From the NCBI GenBank assembly GCA_938002965.1, contig CALKZY010000046.1, forward strand, positions 1-37,536: DNA of 37,536 nucleotides, in the 5' to 3' direction. This document shows positions 23,531 to 32,204 of the stretch, one piece after another. Position 1 is the first letter of the stretch. Every line of letters starts with the position of its first letter. Both the position numbers and the translations under genes were made by a program. A model generated the notes under the pieces. That model saw nothing but the letters and a program-made list of their open reading frames with translations. It searched no databases and was not told the DNA's origin. This DNA is from an uncultured Acidimicrobiales bacterium. Lineage in GTDB: Bacteria > Actinomycetota > Acidimicrobiia > Acidimicrobiales > SZUA-35.

Positions 23531-24920
23531 ACCACCACCGCTTTTTCTTCGCCGCCGTCTTCGGAGCCAGAACCTCCGCTCGAGGCCGGCGTTCTCGCAA
23601 TTGGGTTGGTAGATCGAGGCTCCGCGGGGGAAGCGTTTCGAGCCCCCTAATTCGACCCACGCGAACTTGACGAACGACTTGCTCGTTCCCGCTGTCCGGG
23701 TTGGCGGGGGAGGGCAGCTCGGGTACCTCCGGTTGCGTTGCCTCAGCTTTAACCGCAGCCGCCAGAATGGCTCCGGCCTCGGGCCGGTCCGAGGTAGCAA
23801 CCTCCGGGTGTTCGTCCATGCTTTCGGACTCGATAGTCACGCCGACATTGGGTTGACCCGGTTCGCCGTGTCCTGGGTCGAACAGTGACGGTGCTGGCTC
23901 CTCGTTGACGGTAGCGCTCTTGTCCTCGGTCTGTGACTGGACCACTGGCGGTGTGCCGGTTGCGGCTTGCGAGGCTGCGACCGGGTGAGCTTCCTCGCCG
24001 GACAAGCCGGGTTCGCCGGTGACCAGAACCGGTGTCACCGGCAAGTAGTGGTCAGCCTGGATTGCTTGGAGATCCCGGGCCAGCTCCAACGCGGTTTGCG
24101 GCCGGTCGGCCGGATTCGTAGCTAAGGCCCTGGTGACCGCCTCGTCCAGTGATGGAGGGACTCCGGCCGAAAGATGAGGCGCGTCGGCCTGGTTGAGAAC
24201 GTTGCGCATAACGGCGGCAGGCGATTCGGCGTAGTAGGCGTGCAGGCCTTGGATAATGCGAAAGATGCTCATACCCAGGGAGTAAATGTCACTGACGGTG
24301 GTTGCCGGTTCGTCGTGAAGAATTTCCGGTGGAGTGTAGCCAACGGTTACCGCTTGTTTGACTGTTCGGCTCGGGATGCCCTCGATCAGGGTTGAGATTC
24401 CGAAGTCGCCGAGCACAGGATGGGCGGGCGTGACACCGATGAAGACGTTGGCCGGCTTGATGTCTCGATGGATGAGCCCGGCTCGGTGGACGGTCTCCAC
24501 GGCCGAGCACACTTTGATGGCGATGTCGGTGGCCGCCGACCAAGTGAGCGGGCCGCGCTCGTCGATCCACTCGGCGAACGTGCCGCCATCGAAGAACGGA
24601 AAAACAAGGTAGGGGTGACCGTTGGGGGTGACCCCGCTGCCCAGCAACGTGATCACGTTGGGGTGGGGTTCAATTCTGGCGATGGCGTCGACTTCTCTGG
24701 TGAACGCCCGTCGCTGACTGTCACCGGCCTGGACGTCGAGGATCTTTATGGCCACCGGTCGGTCGTGCCGCAACTCGACTGCCCGGTACACGGTGGCAGA
24801 CCCACCCGACCCGACCAAACGAAGCTGGGCGAATCCGGGCACGCCGGGAACACTGGCCGGGAGCCAGCGTGAACCCCAATGATCGTCGCTTGAAACGCCT
24901 GTTCGATTTTTCCCGCTCAT
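23499..24920 (-). CDS. Serine/threonine protein kinase (PknB/Hanks type)
   Basis: 473 residues. Kinase domain at about 33-290: glycine loop GSGGSATVY, ATP lysine K59 in VAIKI, helix C glutamate E76, catalytic HRDIKPAN (D153, K155, N158), DFG at 172-174 and GYTPPE. All essential residues are present, so it should be active. The C-terminal 180 residues are acidic and proline-rich, then end in a basic patch (KKKRWW). No membrane span or PASTA domain is seen, so it is probably cytoplasmic. Its 3' end overlaps the LysM/BTAD gene by 32 bases. It may regulate the pilus locus, but no direct evidence shows this. Confidence 0.92.
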   Translation of the reverse strand: MSGKNRTGVSSDDHWGSRWLPASVPGVPGFAQLRLVGSGGSATVYRAVELRHDRPVAIKILDVQAGDSQRRAFTREVDAIARIEPHPNVITLLGSGVTPNGHPYLVFPFFDGGTFAEWIDERGPLTWSAATDIAIKVCSAVETVHRAGLIHRDIKPANVFIGVTPAHPVLGDFGISTLIEGIPSRTVKQAVTVGYTPPEILHDEPATTVSDIYSLGMSIFRIIQGLHAYYAESPAAVMRNVLNQADAPHLSAGVPPSLDEAVTRALATNPADRPQTALELARDLQAIQADHYLPVTPVLVTGEPGLSGEEAHPVAASQAATGTPPVVQSQTEDKSATVNEEPAPSLFDPGHGEPGQPNVGVTIESESMDEHPEVATSDRPEAGAILAAAVKAEATQPEVPELPSPANPDSGNEQVVRQVRVGRIRGLETLPPRSLDLPTQLRERRPRAEVLAPKTAAKKKRWWSRLARKSESA

Positions 24921-24970
24921 GGATCGCCGTTTACCCCGCGCTTTCCCTCTGGTACTAGATTAGCGAGTCG

Positions 24971-26602
24971 ATGTCTCAATTCGCTCTTCGACTGGCGGGC
25001 CTTTTGGCCCAACGCAACGACACGCTGTTCGGTGTCCCCGGTGGTGGACCCAACCTGGATCTGGTGGGGGCCGCCGTCGGCGTCGGCATGCGCTTTGTGT
25101 TGACTCACGGCGAAACGGCGGCTGGAATCATGGCCTCTACCTACGGTTTGTTGACCGCTGCCCCGGCGGCCGTTGTCGTAACCCGTGGCCCCGGTGCGGC
25201 GTCGGCGGTGAACGGGGTGGCGCAGGCCACGTTGGACCGGTTCCCCTTGGTGGTAGTGACCGACACTGTCGTTGAGTCCCAGCGCTCAACGGTGGGGCAT
25301 CAACAAATCGATCAGCGGGCCATGATGGCTCCGGTATCGGTGGCCTCGGTGACAGCCTCGATGTTATGCCCCGACGATGAGCTTTCGCTGGTGTTGGACC
25401 GAGCCGCTCGTTGGCCCATGGGTGCGGTGCACCTGGACTATGACCCGGCTGCCTCTCACCCGGGGCTGGTGTGGAATGGCGCCGCTGGGTCTTCGGTCGG
25501 CACTGGTGCTTCGGTCGGCACTGGTGCTTCGGATTTTGCGTCGCTGCTGGCTGAGGCCGAACGACCGGTGGTGATCGTCGGTATGGAAGCTGCGGTTTGC
25601 GAGCATGCCGCACTACCCGGACGACCGATTAGTGATGCGCTGGCGAGATTGGGCTGCCCGGTGCTGTCGACCTATCAGGCATTCGGGGTGGTCGACAGTG
25701 AAGGACCGCTGTTCGCTGGGTCATTCACTAGCGGATCATTGGAGAAAGAACTGCTGGCGGAGGCCGACCTGGTGTTGGCTGTGGGGTTTGATCCGGTAGA
25801 GCCGATGCCTAATGCCTGGACTGCCTCGGTACCGGTGGTGACGCTTTCGGCTGTGGCCCCCGAGCACCGGTTCTTCGGAGAGTCGACGCTGATCGTCGGT
25901 CCGGTTGCCGAGACTCTTACTGAGCTGGTTGACGTTGTCGTCGGGAATGGCTGGCAGCCGCAGTGGGGTTCGGCCGCCGCTTCGAGCTATCGAGCGGCCG
26001 GGCGTCATTCCGTAGGATCGGAACGGCCCGGGGGTTTCGGTCCCATGGATCTGGTGGATAGCGCGTTGTCGTCGTTGGCTGCCGTTGACACCGCGACGAC
26101 GGTGACCGTCGATGCTGGCGCCCACTTTCTAGCCATCATGCCCAACGTTGCCGCCGCTGAACCGTTCCGAGTGTTGATAAGCAACGGGCTGGCGACCATG
26201 GGGTTTGCCCTGCCGGCCGCCATCGGCGCCGCATTGGCCCGACCGGGGGAACCGGTGCTGGCCTTCGTGGGGGACGGCGGATTGGCCATGTGTCTGGCCG
26301 AGTTGGAGACGGTGGCTCGACTCGACCTGCCGATCACCGTGGTGGTGTTCAACGATGCGGCGCTCACACTTATCGGCTTGAAGCAACGGCCGGAGCACGG
26401 TGACTTGTCGAGCTTGACCTACGGAGGAATCGACTTTGCCGCTGTCGCCCGAGCCAACGGTATGGCTGGCTCGGTCGCTTGTTCGGCCGAGGAGCTCGAA
26501 GTCCAGCTTGTGGCCGAGCCGGGGTGGTTCAAACCTCGGCTGATCGACGCCCGCATCGATCCGACGCACTATCGCCACATTATCGACGTGTCCCGCGGTT
26601 AG
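24971..26602 (+). CDS. Thiamine-pyrophosphate-dependent enzyme (acetolactate synthase/benzoylformate decarboxylase type)
   Basis: 543 residues with the three TPP-enzyme domains. The N-terminal PYR domain has FGVPGGGPNLDLV and the catalytic glutamate E48 in THGETAAGIMAS. The central domain follows, then a C-terminal PP domain with NGLATMGFALPAAIGA and the metal motif GDGGLAMCLAELETVARLDLPITVVVFND. The reaction could be decarboxylation or carboligation of a 2-keto acid. Sequence alone does not separate these, and no acetolactate small subunit is adjacent. It starts 50 bases from the divergent kinase start and precedes the Rieske gene in the same direction. A duplicated SVGTGA hexapeptide sits in the linker. 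Confidence 0.88.
   Translation: MSQFALRLAGLLAQRNDTLFGVPGGGPNLDLVGAAVGVGMRFVLTHGETAAGIMASTYGLLTAAPAAVVVTRGPGAASAVNGVAQATLDRFPLVVVTDTVVESQRSTVGHQQIDQRAMMAPVSVASVTASMLCPDDELSLVLDRAARWPMGAVHLDYDPAASHPGLVWNGAAGSSVGTGASVGTGASDFASLLAEAERPVVIVGMEAAVCEHAALPGRPISDALARLGCPVLSTYQAFGVVDSEGPLFAGSFTSGSLEKELLAEADLVLAVGFDPVEPMPNAWTASVPVVTLSAVAPEHRFFGESTLIVGPVAETLTELVDVVVGNGWQPQWGSAAASSYRAAGRHSVGSERPGGFGPMDLVDSALSSLAAVDTATTVTVDAGAHFLAIMPNVAAAEPFRVLISNGLATMGFALPAAIGAALARPGEPVLAFVGDGGLAMCLAELETVARLDLPITVVVFNDAALTLIGLKQRPEHGDLSSLTYGGIDFAAVARANGMAGSVACSAEELEVQLVAEPGWFKPRLIDARIDPTHYRHIIDVSRG
25491..25532 (+). repeat. 18-base perfect tandem duplication inside the TPP enzyme gene
   Basis: The unit CTTCGGTCGGCACTGGTG is at 25491-25508 and again at 25509-25526, with CTTCGG repeating once more after it. 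It keeps the frame and duplicates S-V-G-T-G-A in the linker between the PYR and central domains. Probably a recent slippage event. Confidence 0.9.
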
Positions 26603-26620
26603 ACGCCAGAGCCGCATAGG

Positions 26621-26658
26621 CGGTTTGGAATCGGTGGTTTGGAATCGGCGGTTTGGAT
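26621..26658. repeat. 14-base tandem repeat before the Rieske gene
   Basis: CGGTTTGGAATCGG (26621-26634), TGGTTTGGAATCGG (26635-26648) and a partial CGGTTTGGAT (26649-26658) run head to tail with one change. The last copy supplies the TTGGAT -35 box of the downstream promoter, so copy number could alter regulator binding or promoter strength. Confidence 0.85.
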
Positions 26659-26682
26659 GGACGCGACCGGTTGTTCGATACT
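26653..26682 (+). promoter_or_regulatory. Candidate leaderless promoter of the Rieske operon
   Basis: TTGGAT (26653-26658), an 18-base spacer and GATACT (26677-26682) are followed 7 bases later by the ATG of the oxygenase gene. Transcription would begin at or next to the start codon. No ribosome site is present, which agrees with this. Confidence 0.6.
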
Positions 26683-26688
26683 TGATCC

Positions 26689-27858
26689 ATGAGCGGCGGC
26701 GTAGGTGAACAGTCGATCCAGGTTGACCAGATAGTGCGACCGGAGCAACCGTTTAGGCGGGATCCGGCCCGATCGTTCACGTTGCCTGCCCGGTATTACA
26801 CCTCAGCCGAACACCAACGGCGAGAGAAGGACGCCGTCTTCGACCGCAGCTGGTTCTATGTCGGCCATCGCAGCCAGGTCGCTGAACCCGGCAGCTATTT
26901 CACGGCAACGGTGTACGACCAGCAGGTGATGGTCACCTGCGACGATTCGGGTGAGTGTCGTGCCTTCTACAACGTGTGCCGTCACCGGGGTCATGAACTG
27001 GTCCGGGGATCCGGTAAGGCACGGGCGTTGACCTGCCCATACCATGCTTGGGTCTACAGCCTCGACGGCACTCTTCGCACTGCCCGTAACACGGCCGAAT
27101 TGGATGACTTTGATCGCTGCGACTTTGGACTGGCCCCGATCGGGCTCAACGACCTCTGTGGCTTTCTGTTCGTCAACCTTGATCCGTCCGCTACGCCGCT
27201 GGCTGAACAGGCCCCCGGGTTGGAGGACGAGCTGCGTCACTTTTGCCCTGAGATCGACTCCATCGCCTTCGCTCAACGTGACAGCTACGAAGTGGGGTGC
27301 AACTGGAAGACCCTCATCGACAATTTCCTGGAGTGTTACCACTGCGCCCCGGCCCACCGGGACTTCGTCGACTTGGTCGACATGCCCAGCTACCGGTCGC
27401 GAGTGAAAGGGATCTACTCGAATCATATTTCCAAGGCGGCGCGCACATCGGATTCGTCTGCCTACAGCTTCGAGCCTGGAGCGGTCGAGTTCGGATTCGC
27501 CGGTTGGTTCCTGTGGCCGAACCTGACGATTTGGATCTATCCCGGGGACGCTCACGTCTCACTGCTGCAAATGCTGCCGGTTCCCGGTCACCCCGAACGG
27601 GCCGTTGAGTACCAGGACTGGTTTTGCCCCGGGGGTTCGCCAACTCCACAGCTGAAAGAGGCGATGATGTATCAAAAGGACGTTCTTCAGCCCGAGGACA
27701 TTGGTTTGTGTGAAAGCGTCCAACGGGGTTTGCGATCCAACGGCTACAACCAGGGACGATTTGTGGTCGACGGTGCCCTCACCGAGTTGTCCGAGCACAC
27801 CGTTCACCATTTCCAGCTGATGGTGGCGGAGGCCTTGGGTCATGACATCGTCGATTGA
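26689..27858 (+). CDS. Rieske non-heme iron oxygenase, large subunit
   Basis: 389 residues. The Rieske [2Fe-2S] ligands are C97, H99, C116 and H119 (CRHRGHEL, CPYHAW). The mononuclear iron site is H218 and H223 in DNFLECYHCAPAHRDF, with D337 in QPEDIGLCESVQRGL as the carboxylate ligand. The NFLECYHC and ED-x-x-x-CE-x-x-QRGL patterns resemble the choline/glycine-betaine/carnitine monooxygenase branch as much as arene dioxygenases, so substrates could be N-methyl compounds or aromatics. It needs a reductase, which is not nearby. First gene of a co-directional catabolic unit. Confidence 0.92.
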   Translation: MSGGVGEQSIQVDQIVRPEQPFRRDPARSFTLPARYYTSAEHQRREKDAVFDRSWFYVGHRSQVAEPGSYFTATVYDQQVMVTCDDSGECRAFYNVCRHRGHELVRGSGKARALTCPYHAWVYSLDGTLRTARNTAELDDFDRCDFGLAPIGLNDLCGFLFVNLDPSATPLAEQAPGLEDELRHFCPEIDSIAFAQRDSYEVGCNWKTLIDNFLECYHCAPAHRDFVDLVDMPSYRSRVKGIYSNHISKAARTSDSSAYSFEPGAVEFGFAGWFLWPNLTIWIYPGDAHVSLLQMLPVPGHPERAVEYQDWFCPGGSPTPQLKEAMMYQKDVLQPEDIGLCESVQRGLRSNGYNQGRFVVDGALTELSEHTVHHFQLMVAEALGHDIVD

Positions 27859-27966
27859 CATTGTTCGCTTGCTCTGACGTGACAACGACAGGCGATTTGG
27901 CCAATACTGACGTGGGGCCGACACCGGAGTCCATCTCAATCAACGAAATCCGAAGGGGAGTTCGAC

Positions 27967-28491
27967 ATGGCAGTTCAGGTAGCAAAGTTTCTCGATGTAG
28001 CCAATGGTCTTCAGCCGAACCAGTTCACGGTTGGCGACCGCACCCAGATCAACTCCATCAGCGATCTTGATGACACTCACAAGCAGCTGATGGATAAGCC
28101 GATCGCCTGTGTGATGGCCGTGATGGGCAAGAGCGGTCGACCTAACCTCACGCCAATGTGGTTCGACTACGAAGGCGACAAGGTTCTGGTCAACGTGGCC
28201 GAACATCGCAAGAAGACCGAATGGATCCGAGACAATCCGGAGATCAGCATTCTCCTGATGAACCCGGAGAACATGTACCACTGGATGTCTCTCAAGGTCA
28301 CGGTTGAACGTGAGATCAGCGAAGACGACCCCAACGAGGGCGCAAGGGTGACCGAACAGCTCGATCGCATCTGGCGGAAGTACATCACCGACGGAGGCGA
28401 CGAGTACGGCCTGCGTGACCCGGCGATGGATGAGCGTCGGGTGCTGTTTGAGTGTTCGGTGGACAAGATCGCCACCTTCGGTCAGCCCTAG
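27967..28491 (+). CDS. Pyridoxamine-5'-phosphate-oxidase-like split-barrel protein (FMN or F420)
   Basis: 174 residues. PIACVMAVMGKSGRPNLTPMWFDYEGDKVLVNVAEHRKKTEWIRDNPEISILLMNPENMYHWMSLKVTVERE shows the PPOX split-barrel order of strands and the conserved R-K-x-x-x-I-R-x-N-P block used by F420-dependent family members in actinobacteria. It could reduce a pathway intermediate or recycle a flavin. GGGGAG lies 7 bases before the ATG. It sits between the Rieske oxygenase and FAD monooxygenase genes, suggesting a shared pathway. Confidence 0.82.
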   Translation: MAVQVAKFLDVANGLQPNQFTVGDRTQINSISDLDDTHKQLMDKPIACVMAVMGKSGRPNLTPMWFDYEGDKVLVNVAEHRKKTEWIRDNPEISILLMNPENMYHWMSLKVTVEREISEDDPNEGARVTEQLDRIWRKYITDGGDEYGLRDPAMDERRVLFECSVDKIATFGQP

Positions 28492-28503
28492 GTTTCGTAA
28501 CCG

Positions 28504-29775
28504 GTGCGCAACGGTGCGTCGCGCCCTCTGTCCATAGCCGTCGTCGGGGGCTCGATCGGTGGTCTCACTGCCGCCTGCCTGCTACGCGACGACGGCCACA
28601 ACGTCACGATCTACGAGCGTTCCCCGGCCCAGCTGGAACAGCGGGGGGCCGGCATCGGCCTGCTTGACGAGACGGCTCGCTATCTCGTCGAGCGCCAAGG
28701 CGAGAGCATCGAAGACGTGAGCGTGGTTACCAACCACATTCGCTATCTGAACCGTGATGGCTCGGTGGCGGCCGACTACCGCCATCTCTACCGCTTCTCG
28801 TCTTGGAACACCGTCTACGGTCGCCTTCTTGCTCATTGGGATGGCAGCCGGTATCTGTTGGGCCATGAGATGACCGGCTTTGACTCCGGGACAAGGCAAG
28901 TCGCCGAGACGCCTAGCGCCGATCTCGGTGCCGATACTGATGAGATGGTGACGGTGTCATTCACCAACGGCAGCTCGGTGGAAGCCGACTTGTTGGTCTG
29001 CGCTGACGGAACCGGTTCGACGGCCCGGAGAATCATCGCCCCCAACGCTCGGTTCGGCTACTCGGGGTATGTCGCCTGGCGGGGCATTGTGCCCGAGGTG
29101 GAGTTTGATGCGGCAAGCCGGGAGCAGTTGTTCGAGGCCATTCATTACTACGTGTACGCCAACAGTCATGTGCTGGTGTATCCGATTCCTGGACCGGACG
29201 GGTCAGTTGAACCGGGAGAACGACTTATCAATTTCGTCTGGTACAGGAACTATCTGGACGGTCCTGAATTCGACGATTTGATGGGCATGGACGGTAGCTC
29301 GGGATCAGCCTCGACTTCACCTAAGTTGTCAGTGCCGCCGGGCGGAGTGGCCGACCATCATGTGGCCGAGGTTAAGGCGCACGCCACTGCTCGACTACCT
29401 GCACTTTTGGCTGACGTGGTGAATCGGGTAGTCGAACCGTTTATCCAGGTGGTGTATGACGTGGAGGTTGATCGCATGGTCGAAGGGCGGGCCTGTTTGA
29501 TGGGTGATGCAGCCGCTGTCGCCCGGCCGCATGCCGCTGCCGGAACAGCCAAGGCTGCTGATGATGCATGGGCCCTGGCCGACGCATTGCGCGGTGCTGA
29601 CGATGTGTCCTCGGCGTTGAAGGCATGGGAGCCTGGCCGACTTGCGCTGGGGCGATCTTTGGTTGAGAGGGCACGGTCGGTCGGAAGCCGGTCTCAAATA
29701 CACAACAATTGGCGGCAGGACGACCCAGATGTGATATTTAGTCTGCGGGCCGTCGAAGAAGGACTGAGTTCATGA
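28504..29775 (+). CDS. FAD-dependent monooxygenase (aromatic hydroxylase family)
   Basis: 423 residues starting at GTG. The FAD-binding GxGxxG-like element is VVGGSIGGLTAACLLRDDGHNVTIYERS (G15-G20), followed by LEQRGAGIGL. The GD motif LMGDAAAVARPHAAAGTAKAADDAWALADAL has D335. The wording of these motifs is closest to 2,6-dihydroxypyridine 3-monooxygenase and salicylate-hydroxylase-type enzymes, which add a hydroxyl ortho to an existing one using NAD(P)H. Overlaps the DUF3500 gene by ATGA. Substrate is unknown. Confidence 0.9.
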   Translation: MRNGASRPLSIAVVGGSIGGLTAACLLRDDGHNVTIYERSPAQLEQRGAGIGLLDETARYLVERQGESIEDVSVVTNHIRYLNRDGSVAADYRHLYRFSSWNTVYGRLLAHWDGSRYLLGHEMTGFDSGTRQVAETPSADLGADTDEMVTVSFTNGSSVEADLLVCADGTGSTARRIIAPNARFGYSGYVAWRGIVPEVEFDAASREQLFEAIHYYVYANSHVLVYPIPGPDGSVEPGERLINFVWYRNYLDGPEFDDLMGMDGSSGSASTSPKLSVPPGGVADHHVAEVKAHATARLPALLADVVNRVVEPFIQVVYDVEVDRMVEGRACLMGDAAAVARPHAAAGTAKAADDAWALADALRGADDVSSALKAWEPGRLALGRSLVERARSVGSRSQIHNNWRQDDPDVIFSLRAVEEGLSS

Positions 29776-30929
29776 CTGCAACCTCATCGGGAAGTTCGAC
29801 GGCCAGGCAACGGCTGGCAGTGGAAATGGCCGATCTGGTCGGACAGTGGCTGGAATCGTTACGTGCTGAGCAGCGGGCGGTGGCGACCTGGCCGTTTCCT
29901 TCTGGTGACGAGCGGGAGCTGTGGTTCTATACCCCGACCGATCACGGTGGACTGGCGATGTCGGCATTGACCGCGTCCCAGCAACAGCAGGTCATGCGCT
30001 TGTTGTCGGCAGGACTGTCTGAGGCCGGATACGTGACGGCTTCGATCGTGATGGCCCAGGAAAATCTTCTGGACCGGACGGAAGGCTGGGGTGTGCGCTT
30101 CGGCCGTGAACGCGGCCGTGACCCGGGTTTGTACTATCTATCGGTTTTCGGCGAGCCGGGATCGGACGCCTGGGCTTGGCGTTTCGGTGGCCACCACATT
30201 TCGCTGCACTACACGGTTTTGGGTGGCGAAGTGGTGTCGACAACGCCTTGCTTCTTCGGGGCTGACCCGGCGACGTCGCCGTTGCTTGGGCCCCACTTGC
30301 ACAGACCATTGGCCGGTGTCGAGGACCTGGCCCGGGAGCTGGTGCATTCGTTGTCGCCCGATCAGCGGTCCCAGGCTATTCTGTCGCCGATTGCTCCTAG
30401 CGATCTGGTGACCGGCAATCGTTCGGTACTATCTGACGGTGACCGCATGCTGCCGTTGACGGCCATATGGCGTGGTCGCCTGGAGGCGGAGCTGGACGAG
30501 TTGATGGCAGCCGCTCAAACGACAGCTGAGTCGCAATCCGGGATTACTGATGACGACTATGCCTCGACGGCATTCACGAGTAAACCGAAGGGTTTGTCGA
30601 TGGCGGCCTGTTCAACTGACCAGCATGAGATCATGCGGGCCTTGCTTAGCACCTACCTGGATCGCATCCCTCCCGAACTGGCTGCCGATGAGCACGCCAA
30701 GTTCACTGGTACCGGGATCGATTCGCTCTCATTGGCTTGGGCTGGATCGGTCGAAGCGGGTCAACCGCACTACTACCGGGTCCAAGGTTCCGAGTTGTTG
30801 GTGGAGTACGACAACACCCAGCGCGACGTAAATCACGTGCACTCGGTGTGGCGGGATCTTCGCGGTGACTTTGGACGTAGCTCATTAACGGGTGACCCGT
30901 TGGCCGAGCACTACACCCGCGACCACTGA
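29772..30929 (+). CDS. DUF3500 family protein
   Basis: 385 residues. The family pattern is seen: WPFPSGDERELWFYTP near 44-59, a Q-rich helix (ALTASQQQQVMRLLSAGLSEAGY), YYLSVFGEPGSDAWAWRFGGHHISLHYTV (about 118-146) and a C-terminal YYRVQGSELLVEYDNTQRDVNHVHSVWRD. The repeated histidines in GGHHISLHY and NHVHSVWRD could bind a metal. The family has no established function that I know of. Translational coupling to an FAD monooxygenase suggests a metal-dependent hydrolase or oxygenase step in the same pathway, an inference from position only. No signal peptide. Confidence 0.85.
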   Translation: MTATSSGSSTARQRLAVEMADLVGQWLESLRAEQRAVATWPFPSGDERELWFYTPTDHGGLAMSALTASQQQQVMRLLSAGLSEAGYVTASIVMAQENLLDRTEGWGVRFGRERGRDPGLYYLSVFGEPGSDAWAWRFGGHHISLHYTVLGGEVVSTTPCFFGADPATSPLLGPHLHRPLAGVEDLARELVHSLSPDQRSQAILSPIAPSDLVTGNRSVLSDGDRMLPLTAIWRGRLEAELDELMAAAQTTAESQSGITDDDYASTAFTSKPKGLSMAACSTDQHEIMRALLSTYLDRIPPELAADEHAKFTGTGIDSLSLAWAGSVEAGQPHYYRVQGSELLVEYDNTQRDVNHVHSVWRDLRGDFGRSSLTGDPLAEHYTRDH

Positions 30930-30937
30930 CCGCCACA

Positions 30938-31669
30938 GTGGCCCCAGAGTTACCGCCGTGTGTGGTTGGGGTGGACGGTTGCCGCGCCGGTTGGGTTGCG
31001 GTGGCGTTGCCAGCTGAGAGTGGTCAGCCGCTTCGACCAGCGCCAGTGTTTGTGGCCAAGTCGTTCAGAGAGACCCGGCGGTGGTGCGATGAGATCGGTG
31101 CGTTAGCTGTTGGGGTCGACATGCCGATAGGGCTGCCAGCCAATGGACAGCGGGACTCCGATGGCTTGGCCCGCCGCCGGCTCGGCCCTCGCCGCTCCAG
31201 CTTCTTCCCGACACCTGCTCATGCTGTGCTTGGAGCTGAGAGTTGGGATGAGGCTTTGGCGTTGAGTCGCCAAGCCAGCGGGAAAGGTATCAGCAAGCAG
31301 GCGTTCAACTTGATGCCGAAGGTGCGCCAGATTCGGTCGGTCATCCGACCCGCCGACCAACCGCGTTTCAGTGAGGTACATCCTGAGACCTCCTTCGCAG
31401 TCATGGCAGCCCAGGCCGGTGTAGCGCCACTGCAACCGAAGAAGATGTCCGAAGGTAAACGACAGCGCCAAGGCTTACTGGCATCGGAGTTGGGCGAGGT
31501 CGTTGCCCAAGCTGCTCTCAACCATGATCGTGCCGCCGGCGCCTCCGACGAGGATGTACTCGACGCGTTGGCCGCTGCCTGGACCGCGCGCCGTATGGTC
31601 TCCGGTGAGGCGGAGGTGCTCGGCGTCGGGATCGACCCTGACGGCTTTGCGTTGACCGTCACGGTGTGA
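30938..31669 (+). CDS. DUF429 family protein
   Basis: 243 residues with GTG start 8 bases after the DUF3500 stop. VVGVDGCRAGWVAVAL opens an RNase H/actin-like fold, with VGVDMPIGLP as a second acidic strand. RSSFFPTPAHAVL, SEVHPETSFAVMAA and ASDEDVLDALAAAWTARR complete the DUF429 pattern, in which conserved aspartates and a glutamate suggest a nuclease-like or nucleotide-binding site. Biological role is not established. It may be only loosely linked to the preceding catabolic genes. Confidence 0.82.
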   Translation: MAPELPPCVVGVDGCRAGWVAVALPAESGQPLRPAPVFVAKSFRETRRWCDEIGALAVGVDMPIGLPANGQRDSDGLARRRLGPRRSSFFPTPAHAVLGAESWDEALALSRQASGKGISKQAFNLMPKVRQIRSVIRPADQPRFSEVHPETSFAVMAAQAGVAPLQPKKMSEGKRQRQGLLASELGEVVAQAALNHDRAAGASDEDVLDALAAAWTARRMVSGEAEVLGVGIDPDGFALTVTV

Positions 31670-31702
31670 CGAGCTGCTGTTCTGGGGCCCATACTCGTGT
31701 TT

Positions 31703-32179
31703 ATGGCCAACTCCATTAACAACCGGATCGAGTTTCTGGATGATTTCGAACCGGGTCATGAGTATCCGCTTGGTTCCTTCACGTTGACTGAGCACGAGAT
31801 CATCGACTTCGCCGTTCGCTTCGACCCGCAGCCGTTTCACACTGACCCCGAGGCGGCCGCCGAGTCGGTTTTCGGCCGCATTATCGCGTCAGGCTGGCAT
31901 ACCACCGCTGCCACCATGCGGTTGATGGTCGACAATCTGATTCCACGTGATGCCTCGCTCGGTTCGCCCGGTATGGACGAGATCCGGTGGCTTAAACCGG
32001 TCTACCCGGATGTCGAATATCGGGCCGTCTACTGCGTCAATACCGTCACGGATTCCAGGTTGAAGCCGGACCGTGGTGCCGTGAACTCCACAACACGTTT
32101 GTTCAATCCCGAAGGCGAAGAGGTCATGCATTTCACCGGAGCAGGCTTCTACCTCAAGCGCCCGACCACTACCCAATAG
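31703..32179 (+). CDS. MaoC-like hot-dog dehydratase
   Basis: 158 residues from ATG 31703; a GTG at 31697 is a possible earlier start. LTEHEIIDFAVRFDPQPFHTDPEAA carries the hydratase 2 catalytic Asp-His pair (D41 and H46), followed by FGRIIASGWHTTAATMRLMVDN and RWLKPVYPDVEYRAVY. The family hydrates enoyl-CoA or related compounds. A CATACT box (31690-31695) lies 7 bases upstream of the ATG with no ribosome site, so it probably has its own leaderless promoter rather than relying on read-through. Confidence 0.88.
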   Translation: MANSINNRIEFLDDFEPGHEYPLGSFTLTEHEIIDFAVRFDPQPFHTDPEAAAESVFGRIIASGWHTTAATMRLMVDNLIPRDASLGSPGMDEIRWLKPVYPDVEYRAVYCVNTVTDSRLKPDRGAVNSTTRLFNPEGEEVMHFTGAGFYLKRPTTTQ

Positions 32180-32204
32180 CCGCGGTGGAAGGCTGATCAC
32201 TGAA

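Noticed and set aside
24289..24872. Plus- and minus-strand open frames inside the kinase gene
   Set aside because: They overlap the kinase catalytic domain, whose motifs are complete in the frame annotated.
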